A model generated the notes under the pieces. That model worked only from the letters and a program-made list of their open reading frames with translations, was not told the DNA's origin and did no database searches. This document shows, piece after piece, positions 55,301 through 64,000 of a DNA stretch of 64,000 nt (position 1 is its first letter; each line of letters starts with the position of its first letter). Origin of the DNA: Endocarpon pusillum Z07020 (taxonomy: Eukaryota; Ascomycota; Eurotiomycetes; Verrucariales; Verrucariaceae); NCBI RefSeq assembly GCF_000464535.1, contig NW_006916638.1, positions 1 to 64,000 on the forward strand, in the 5' to 3' direction. A program made the position numbers and the translations under genes.

Positions 55301-58300
55301 CACCTCTCGATGCGGTGGGTGGAGCATGCATGTCAGCTGGATCGTGGATGGAAAAAGATCTGAAAGCGTGGTGGAGCTCATGGCTCAAAACACCGCCAGC
55401 ATCACTCCGATGACCTGAGGTCTTTCTGGAGGATTGTCGGCTTAACGTATTCTCACGGCTTAGGTTGAAATAGGATGGCTGGTCCAGGCCACCTGCGAGT
55501 GCCGGCGTCAACAATGGTGTTTGGCTTGGTGAATGTGAACCTTGATAATCAAATGATGCTGACCTGGAAGTTGCAGTCGACTGAGCGCGCACAAACGGCC
55601 CTTGCTTGAGCAAATCTGGTGCAGATTCCGCGTTGTCTTTCAGCACCCTTTTCTGTCGCCCAACGAGACCCATCCGTGAGAGCCCAAAATCGGTCAGCTT
55701 CAGATGGCCTTTCGAATCAATCAGCAGGTTATCTGGCTTCAAGTCTCTGTGCACAATGCCCCGGCTGTGCAGATGCTCCACCCCCAATATGACTTCAGCA
55801 ATATACTTTTTTGACCAATCTTCCGGGAGCCCCCCAAGGATCTTGATCAGAGAAGCGCAATCCCCCCCATTCAGATATTCCATTACCAGGTACAGATAGT
55901 CCTTGCTTGAAAATGTCCAGTAAAGCTTTGCGACAAAATCGCTTTCACCCTGCCACATCATAATAGCTCGTTCTGCCTTGACATTGGTCACCTGATTCTT
56001 TGCAACCATGTCAGCCTTCCGCAGGACTTTGATGGCAAAGTATTCCCCAGTCAATTTCTTCTTAGAGAGATAGACACTACCAAAAGCGCCCTTGCTGATT
56101 GGTTTGATGATTTCAAAGTCCTTGATGGATGGCGGCTGGACTCGTTGGGGAGGTTGAGCTATGGAGCCTATCTTGGGTGACAACGGTGGTCTCGCATCCG
56201 ACGAATGCACTGATGACTGCCTCCTGTGGTGATGTGGATGGTGATGGGGTGGCATGTATTCACCTGTGGTCAGCAATGGCGAGACAACGGGCGACGGCGT
56301 ACGTTCAGCACTAGGAATAGCACCAGGAACGCGAGGTTTAGACATTCGTAGCGGGGAAGAAGGAGGCGGAGGAACCTGGCCAGGTGATGGCTGCCGTCGT
56401 GGGGAGCCAGAGTTAAGACCATGGAGATGCAAACTTTTCCTCTTGCGATCTCGACAGCTTGGGGTGCGACTCAGGGTGTACTCCGAAGGAGACTCTGTTC
56501 GCAAATTTCCTGGTACGCCAGATGAGACCAAGCTACTGTCACTTTCATTGGCATCGCTCTCGAGGTACATGGAGTTTCGCATTGTTGATGGCTGATGATG
56601 GCCAAGCAGACCGCTTCGGTGTGACCGGGGTGTAGGGCATTCAAGCGGACTGCTTGAGCGAGTCGATATAGCAACAGAAGAAGATCGCCTTGGCAGTGAA
56701 TGATCTTGGGATGGTACGTTCGAGCTACTCCTCAGCGCAGCTGCCATTGAGGACAGCTCTATGTTCGATTGTGAAGATCGTACGACGCCTTCTGGAGCAG
56801 GTGAAAGACACTCTTCTGTAACATCTGGGAGCGTTTGATTCTCCACCTCAGTCTCGCTTTCACTTGAAGAGGATAGTTCTTCACCAGCTGCAACCCTTTC
56901 AGCCTTTCTCAGTGCTTCGCCGATACAAGCGTCCACTTCAGCCAGGTATTCTTGCCGAATACGCTCCGCATACTCAATGATCGTGCGATGTCGGTGAACA
57001 GCTTCGATCTTTGCTTTAGCTAGCTTTTCGGTGTCCACGCTTAGGGCTGCTAAACCTATCTCGTGCTCCAAACTGCTAGGTGTCTGCCACTGAAGAATCT
57101 GCGAAATGCGCGACTCCGACTGAGGGGACTGGGTTCTGAATTCATCGCCGGGCTCATTCTTCGTCTCTTTGATAGCAGGAATGCTGATTTCAAGAGCCGT
57201 GTCACATAAATCTAGTATGAGCTCCACGATGCGCGCAAGTGGCCGTCTGACGGCGAAAGACCTCCCACGCGAGTGACCAAGGCCTGCTCCGGAGGGACTG
57301 CGAGATCTCAGAGGTGTTCCGGGATGCGACGTTGGGGCAGAAGACAGCCCAGACGACGGGCTCGAAGTAGGTCCAATAGGCATCCCTTTGTATTCTGGCG
57401 GTGGCACGACGACGGGGCTGCTCTCGCCGGATGAATTACGCGACTTGCGAGCTTCAAAGGCATCGAGTACTCTGACAATAGCATGGCGGTGTTCAACAAG
57501 GGCCTCTTGAGCCATCTGCACGTCCATTTCCGCTCGATGCTCTTGCACGCACAGATCAGAGTGCTTCTCGAACCACCAAGGGACAATGGTACGTTCACAC
57601 ACTCTGCACAATACGGGTAGAGGCGGTGGATGTTGGGCAGGGTCGTTGGCGCCGCTCTCTGCCAGCTCTGTCAAATATTTGGCCAGTAGCTCTGCGCCAA
57701 CGCCGAGAGACTCGACAAGAAACCTTGGAAGGGCAATAGTGATGTGCACAGGCTCTGCAGCAGGTTGTAACATCCACATAGTCTAAGAAGTGTTAGTCGG
57801 AGAGCCAACAAAGGGGGTCGCCTTGGCTTACATGGCTCTCCCCTCCTGATATACGATCGTAGACCATGATCCCTTGACCCTCGAGCTCCAAGACGGATTT
57901 GTCTCCGTCTGCCTCTGCTCTCTGCTCAGAGGTGAGCATCGGCTCCAGGTCTGATGCTATGCCAACCCTGATTGCGAACCTGACAAATTGGCTTTTTGAG
58001 TCATCATTCTTGAGCGAGTTTATGGCCTCTGTGAAAGCTTCTGGCTTATCCAGGATGAACTTTGAAATAGGATTACCCTTGACCGCCTCCAGATCGGTGC
58101 CAACCACATCGGTCCACGAAGGACTGACCCATCGAATAATGCCGTCTAGGCCAAGATCCAAGATGATGTTCCTTGTCTGCTCTGCAGCTTCTTTCAGTTC
58201 TCGAGAACCTTCTTGGATATCTTCGCTAAAAGACCTCTCCATCCGGACCCGAGTAGTTAGAGACTCCCCAGCAGCCGCATTCTTCAAAGCTGTCACTGCA

Positions 58301-58341
58301 GGCGCGGCAAGGTGTAATTTTTCGGTTCCATCACTAGCCAT
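52389..58341 (-). CDS. RIM15: Rim15-type Ser/Thr protein kinase with PAS and receiver domains
   Basis: Exon 1 (58341-57832) and exon 2 (57782-52389), joined over a 49-nt intron, encode 1967 residues. Order of domains: PAS-like (about 60-140, NIILDLGLDGIIRWVSPSW), a C2HC finger (CRVCERTIVPWW, then HSDLC, about 228-246), the kinase (about 723-1165) and a receiver domain (about 1515-1630). The kinase has SKGAFGSVYL, HRDLKPDNLL, TDFGLSRMG and, after an insertion of about 185 residues, GTPDYLAPE; the split activation segment is typical of the Greatwall/Rim15/Cek1 branch of AGC kinases. In the receiver the usual phospho-acceptor Asp is Glu1568 (IIFMEYKLP), while VAVTGY and the Lys in VQKPP are kept. 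Rim15 joins TORC1, PKA and PHO signals to control quiescence and stress entry through endosulfines. Confidence 0.95.
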
Positions 58342-60411
58342 GCTAAACAATAGCAGTGTTGGTGGCCGCCAGAGAAGTAGTCGATGAAAGTGTGGGTGGT
58401 TGCCACTTCAGGGCCAATTGACCCGCTGAAGGGGGTCCAGGCGTAGGTTTGATCAGCATGCCATGTTGTAGAAAGGATTGGAGAACCGCCTCTAATTGAA
58501 AGTGGTAGAGGAGGGAGGGTTGGCGGAAGAGTCGGCAAGCAGACTCGTAGGATAGTGGACAAAGAGGTCTTGACGATGAAAGCCGCCTCCTGCCGCCTCT
58601 TTTGGGAGCAAAGCGAGCCAACTACATGAATGATCTGAAGAGAAGTAAAGTCCTCGAAGGGCTTCTTTTCAACATAATCTGGGCCAGGTCAGGAGAAACG
58701 GTGGTCTTGAATCTGTCCTGCCGCGGGACATTTCTTTGCTGGAGCGCGTGAGTGGTGCGGTCAACTGAAGTGAGAGAAGTGAATGCAGCGGCCTCTAACT
58801 ACGAAGCCTTTAGTTGAGCTAGCTTAACTAAACAGAAGCGGGGTCCTGCAGTGCCTTCTAACTGCTCATAGCTAAGTGCTGATTTCTCGCCTCGGGCTGC
58901 CCCCCCCAGATTGAAAGCATTCGGGGCATCTCTCCTCAGTCCCGCTAAACTAATACTAATTGGGTGGGATACTTGACCGTCCTGTTGTTATAAATGGGTG
59001 CGAACAGGGAGTTCCTCTATTCTTTCAGAATCTGCACCTGCACCTAAAACCAGAGATCCTAAATCAAGTAATCACTGCTATTGTTGGATCTTCAGACACA
59101 GCATTCAGCAGCCTGGCGGTTGAAAGAAAGAGCTACTCAAATCTATCCAACTACAACAAGGTCTCAAGATTTACCATTGGGCAGCACTACGGGCAGCACT
59201 ACCCGCCAACGTTCCTCAACAGCTGATGGTTGTTTGTAGGCAAGACCCATAGTCCTGGAAACCATTTATTCATCCCAGATTGCAGTTTTCTACAAGGATT
59301 GTGGCGCAAGCGGGTGCGTAGGGTTCAATCATCACGCATTACCTTGCCGGCAGTGTCCATTGTTTAACCCTTGTATCCTCGAGTTTGAAAATAGACTGCG
59401 TGACGCACTTCACAAAAATTCAAAGGCGGGATAGCCAGAGCTTGAATTGCTCCGTACGAGGGGACGAGGTTGTGATCGACGATTATTTTCTCCCGTCCGA
59501 GGTCCCTGGCAGTCCCTTCCCCACAACTACTAGCTCGCATGTTGAGCTCCGGGTCTACAGGATCGCCCGTTGTCTGCTCTACATACGTCGTACGTTATAA
59601 AAGCGTCTCAGAAGCGGCTGCGCGCAGCACGACATTTCGACGTGCGAGACCAGTCGAATCGTCATCTTCGAAGGCTCAATGCACCTACTTGTAATCTAGA
59701 TCATGCTGTGGCACCATCCTGGCCCGACTCGACCTTACATAGTGATTGAGCGACATACCTCTTCTGCACAAGGACAACAATGACTACCGGTTCCGTAGTT
59801 GAGGCTTGCTCCTCAGGCTTATTCCTGGGCACAAGTCTTGATGAAACAGTTTTTGCAGTTGTTTTCATTACTTGCTGCATACATCTTGCTTGCGCATCTC
59901 GAGTAGAGAACTTGCAGCATGCGATTGGTGTCGTCTTACTGACTATCAAAGCAAGTACCTACCAGTGCCTCCCAAGCCCAATAACCTGACCTGCTGTGCA
60001 AAAAGGCATGCTCCAGTGGTGCTGAAAAGCCATGGCTGCTCATCCAATAGCGCCCTGTCCCGTATGTGTCCAATGCTGGTTGGTGAATGCACTGCAATAG
60101 ATTACTGGCGTCATTACCCTGTGTACGACCCCATCTTCAACCCATCTCATCAAGAGATATTCCTGCTGATGTAGCCATTCAACTTGCTCCTATCCATCAA
60201 GAAAGGCCGACTAGGTAACCAGTGAAACTTCGTCCCGAGAGAAACTCCGGGCGCAATGCAGGCATTAGTGTTTGGTGGGAAAACCCTGCCTTCCTTTCAA
60301 GTGACGGCGAGGACATGATCGGTTACCCCTTCGCCCTGATTGCAACTCAATGGTAGATTATTGAGAGCAGAAGGACGTGTTGCAAATTTGCATTCATTCA
60401 TAAGCTGTCAC
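58342..60411. other. Intergenic region between LRG1 and RIM15
   Basis: These 2.07 kb contain the RIM15 promoter and leader and the LRG1 3' flank. A TTTAG directly before the RIM15 ATG could be a splice acceptor of a leader exon. Frames on both strands are short; none has a family motif. No tRNA was recognised. Confidence 0.4.
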
Positions 60412-63400
60412 TCAACTGACGACTCCGGGTGTCCCTGGCTTCATGTAATAACTTCGCCGACCTTCAGCTGCACCAAAGCTGCCCTGGCTACTCGCACTTC
60501 CTGCTCGGTCGCGCAGGAATGGACTGTCAGGAGCACTATAAGATTGACTTGGCTGTCCGGCTGGGTAGGACGCTGCTCCAGGCGCTTGCACGTGCCGAAC
60601 AGAACTCTGTTTCTGCCATGCGTTGGTTTGGTAAGGATCAACGTCAACTCGAGTTGCCAGCGGAGCAGCGTTTGACCTGTTTGAGGCAGCAGATAGTGGG
60701 GTTTGTGCGGGTGCGTCTGGCGGATGTGCATTTTGCTGGTGGACTGGAACCTGACCCCTGGCGATGTCTCCGTACCTGGTCAGGATTTGCTGAGCAGTTA
60801 TTTCCGCAGGATCGTTATGTAAATTGCTGTCGGCGAGAATGGACTGAATATGCTCCGGCAACTAGTATAATGTCAGTGATTCTTGGCTTGGACATTTGAG
60901 CAAAGTAGGCCTTACCTGCGAGAACGTTTCGTTCGATTTGATCAGTTGATTTACCGCCTCGATAGCCAAGAAGCTGTCATCGACTGTTGGATTTTTGGCA
61001 CTTGTGTACAGTACGTTTGGTGCCATTACTGTGGCGAGGTTGTGACTGTCCATCTTGCTGCCAGACTCGTCGTCAATGTGTGCAAAAGACGCCACCCATT
61101 TCAGAAACGCAAAAAGAACCTCCATCGTGTCGCGATGGGCTTTGGGCAGCAAACAGCAAGTGAGATGGAGGACCTGGTTTCTCTTCTCTTCCTCTATCTT
61201 CTGCGAAGTCACAAAGAGCTTGTGCAATCTGAAAGTTAGAAGCGGATCTGGCATCTCACGTAGGAATTTTTTGAGGAGGGCCGCAATCTGCACGGGGTTT
61301 TCGCGGCTGAGATCTGGAATCTGGTTGGCATCGATCTGCTCGGCCATGTCTTTTAGACGCTTGATGTTGCCGTTCTTTCGGAACACGCCTTCCACTGACA
61401 TGTCCATCTGTCGCATAGCAGACACGGAGTCGTCAAGGAGTGCCGGGATTTTGAGAGCACCCGGTCCCACGCCATGAGTTGATTCGGCGGCCTGTGTCTG
61501 AAGAAGATTGTCCAATGGAACACCAAAGACACCTTTTTTCTTGGTCTTACCATCGGCTTTGAACGCTTTGCCGATCTTGTCCCAAAAAGACGCTTTAGAC
61601 TTTGTGTCGATCAGGGCAACCAATTCTTCCAGATCAAAGTGTCCTTTAAGCAGTGGCTCCATGCACAGCACCGCAAGATGACGAACAATAAAATACTCTA
61701 GTGCAGAAAGCTCAGAGAAGAATCGCTTGGTCCGCGTTGCAGAAGGTTCTCCTGATAGAAGCTCATTTGGACCTGCAGAGGTAGGTCTTCGATGCCCATT
61801 CACCAACCTCGGAGCGGGGTCACCAGAGGCGAACAGATTTTCGCGGGCGTGACGGTAAGCATTGGGTCTTTGCTCTTTGGCCTGTTCGGCCGCCACGATC
61901 CGAGGAATGTCGTCTAGGGTCAGCGCGTCCTGATTGCCAAATGTAAGTTCAGGACGGGTCTTGCCATCGATGTCTCGTTCTTCGACTATTTGAAATTGCT
62001 TGGAGTCGGACCCATCAGCTCCAGCTGATCCAGGTCTGATGCCATTCGGCCCGTCTAATATGCGAGACGCTCTAGATTTTCGAAAGGCGGTAGATAGAGT
62101 CCGTTCATTACGCGTTGACCGAAGCCGCTTCATTTCGCCAACGGTCTGCTCAAGGGATGATTCCGCTGCAGGTTCACGAAATGCACCTGCATAGGACCGA
62201 GAGCGGGAATTGATCCTTTGGTGGGGAGCTGAAAGCTCTCCGGACGGAGAGACGCGATGACCTTCGTTGGCCTCATAAGGATTGAGATTTGGATCGTCAG
62301 AGGTGTGAGGAAGGGTACCACCTGATTTGAGGACTTGAAGCAACCGTGCAAGTGCAACTCGTAGGAGAAAGACGTATTGTTGCAATTTGGTGACGTACGT
62401 AAAGCCCGAGGAGGCATCCTGAGCCCGGTTTAGATGTTTCGAGCAATATACTTTGCCAGTTGCTTCACTAACAGTGCCTTCCTGAAAGTCGGTGCTAAGG
62501 TCTCGCTGACAGCTGGCACATATGAGATGGGACGGCTTCAGATGCCACCTTCGCCCGTTGAGTAGAACGCATTCGTCGTCGATAGGCTCTCTACAAGCAA
62601 AACAGCAATCGGATTCTGCGTGAGCAAGATCTGTGTTGCTATCGTTCAGATCCAGAGAGGTCGTTTCTCGCTCCTTGAGAGACTCTAAATCCTCCAACTC
62701 GCTGAGGAAGCGATGTAAACCTTCGGCGGACTGTTTTTCCCGCTCGAGCTTCAGCGCTCCTTGCAATCCGATCCTGATCAACAGCTTAAGGTAATGGGCG
62801 AGACCTGTTACAAGAGACAACAATTCCTGCGTAACACCAAGCTTCCGCACGCCAGTCTCCTGCGTCTTCGAAAGGAGTGTAAAGAACGCAACAATCTTCT
62901 TGCATAGGAGCTTGGCCTCTCGCCCATACGAAAGCTCTTTCAGAGAAGACCTTGCAATCATGTCGGCAAGTCTGTCGGTTGCCCCAAAAAGAATGTCAAC
63001 ATGCCAGATAAATTTCCTGGCTACCAAGACCCCGTCAACATAAGCTCCATTGCTTACATGGAGGAGCATGTCAGAGATACACGCGGCAGATGACTCCTCG
63101 AAGGTCGAAAGTATGCTCCAAATACGGTAGACTTTGGCCTCCATCCTTTCCTCATCTTCTTTCACAGTTTCGCGTTGAGCTTCTGAGACATCTGCCTCAA
63201 TTTCTGCTGGCTCCGCCGGAGTACCACCTGGAGCAAGGCGTACATTCCAGAATTTGTGGATCATATAACATTCTGGATGCCAATGCTGATTTGCTCCATT
63301 GCGAAAGATCTCAACAAATTGTTTGAGAATCGCGGTCTGACACCCGTTGCAGCGTTGTGCAAATTGGGTGGAGTAGTGGTAATGACAGTATACCTTGCCA

Positions 63401-63966
63401 TCGTGTTCGTAATAGCTGTCTTGGGCTCCAAATACGATTGGACAAACCGAACAGGTGAAGTGCTCGATATGATATTTTCGATCCAGTGCCGTAATGTATG
63501 AGCCTCGAAGAGCTCCACCACATTCGTAGCAAAGCAGGTCCAGCCGACGAAAGTAGTCAGTTTCACAGAGAGGATAGGGTCCAGTACCGTCTTCGTCATC
63601 AACGGGGAAGAACTTTGAGGCAACGATCTGACCACAATCTCTGCACTTGAAACAATCGAGGTGAAATGTCCCATTCAGAGCACGAACAAATTGCCCAGTA
63701 AGACCTTCACCGCATTTTTTGCAGGTTCTCAGCTGTGCGTTGGAGGGTTTTTGACGCGTTACACCGTTCGGCTTTGATCGACTTCTAGACCTGGTGGCGT
63801 TGCTCTCTTCGACTTCTCGGTGTCTACCAGAGCGGCTGTCGGTTGAGTACTGAGCATCGCTGTCGTAATGACCACCATTGCCAGATTCGTGAGGCAGGGT
63901 AATATTATGTTGCCCGTTCATAAAGTATGGAGCTTCCCCATTCTCGGCATATGTGTTGGTACCCAT
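60412..63966 (-). CDS. LRG1: Rho GTPase-activating protein with LIM domains, Lrg1 type
   Basis: Exon 1 (63966-60916) and exon 2 (60861-60412), joined over a 54-nt intron with an ACTGACA branch site, give 1166 residues. LIM1 starts CKKCGEGLTGQFV (about 82), LIM2 CYECGGALRGSYI (about 146), LIM3 CNGCQTAILKQFV (about 208) and a further LIM CFACREPIDDECV (about 455). The RhoGAP domain spans about 812-1012, with the catalytic arginine finger Arg863 in GVFRKNGN and the later conserved Asn in HNLATVMAPNVL. The C-terminal exon is Gln/Pro/Ser-rich. Yeast Lrg1 stimulates Rho1 GTP hydrolysis to restrain cell-wall glucan synthesis and the Pkc1 pathway. The start is 35 bp from the window edge; an extra upstream exon cannot be excluded. 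Confidence 0.94.
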
Positions 63967-64000
63967 AGCGGGAAATACTATGGCTATTTGAGCGACGAAA

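Noticed and set aside
59341..59400. GGTTCAATC resembling a tRNA B box
   Set aside because: No matching T-stem, acceptor stem or A box could be paired around it.
60412..60861. Separate small gene for the Gln/Pro-rich C-terminal frame
   Set aside because: It lacks an ATG and joins LRG1 exon 1 through a GTAAGG...CTAG intron with a good branch site.

Overview
The window looks like nuclear DNA of a filamentous ascomycete (Pezizomycotina). Introns are short (about 44-130 nt, GT...AG, often with a CTAAC or CTGAC branch-like site), genes lie on both strands without operons, and the proteins are typical of moulds: a 1967-residue Rim15 kinase with PAS and receiver domains, a LIM-RhoGAP of Lrg1 type, a CmcJ/AsaB-like oxygenase, dynein intermediate chain and PMT4. 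Transposon remnants carry C-to-T/G-to-A changes like those of repeat-induced point mutation (RIP). I cannot name a genus. Gene models were spliced by eye from the sequence; intron positions are given in the entries.

Layout. 1-3372 is gene-poor and repetitive: AT-rich DNA, a 71-bp minisatellite, and purine-rich and pyrimidine-rich microsatellites that are inverted copies of each other. 3373-5790 encodes a germinal-centre (Ste20-family) kinase. 6108-7409 is a RIP-damaged Tc1/mariner element. 7833-9938 encodes a WGR-PARP protein. 11602-12747 encodes a disordered protein with an acylation-type N-terminus (MGCGKS). 13669-14011 is a miniature inverted-repeat element (MITE). Then follow PMT4 (14112-16538), an unassigned protein (16947-18062), dynein intermediate chain (19383-21485) and a repeat island with a second MITE copy and a third inverted-repeat element (21653-22404).

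23155-29649 holds a CmcJ/AsaB-like non-heme oxygenase, a Mup1/LAT-type amino-acid permease and, divergently, a TauD/TfdA dioxygenase. A cluster of GATA sites lies in the long intergenic region between the last two. After that come ATP synthase subunit e (30155-30576), STT3 (32166-34641), REX1 (35091-37403), NOP12 (38111-39749), the Rpd3L subunit DEP1 (40628-42999), COA3 with an apparent frameshift (43706-44062) next to an internally deleted second Tc1 copy (44154-45243), PTA1/symplekin (45556-48214), a DPRVDSD-repeat protein with an in-frame TAG (49920-51330), RIM15 (52389-58341) and LRG1 (60412-63966).

Most genes are core housekeeping: ER glycosylation (PMT4, STT3), rRNA maturation (REX1, NOP12), mRNA 3'-end formation (PTA1), chromatin (DEP1), mitochondrial ATP synthase and cytochrome oxidase assembly (subunit e, COA3), and growth and stress signalling (germinal-centre kinase, RIM15, LRG1). 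The least ordinary parts are the oxygenase-permease-dioxygenase group, the PARP, the MGCGKS protein, the in-frame TAG and the transposon insertion next to COA3. I did not find a clearly new multi-gene system; the oxygenase-permease group is the best candidate for a functional set.
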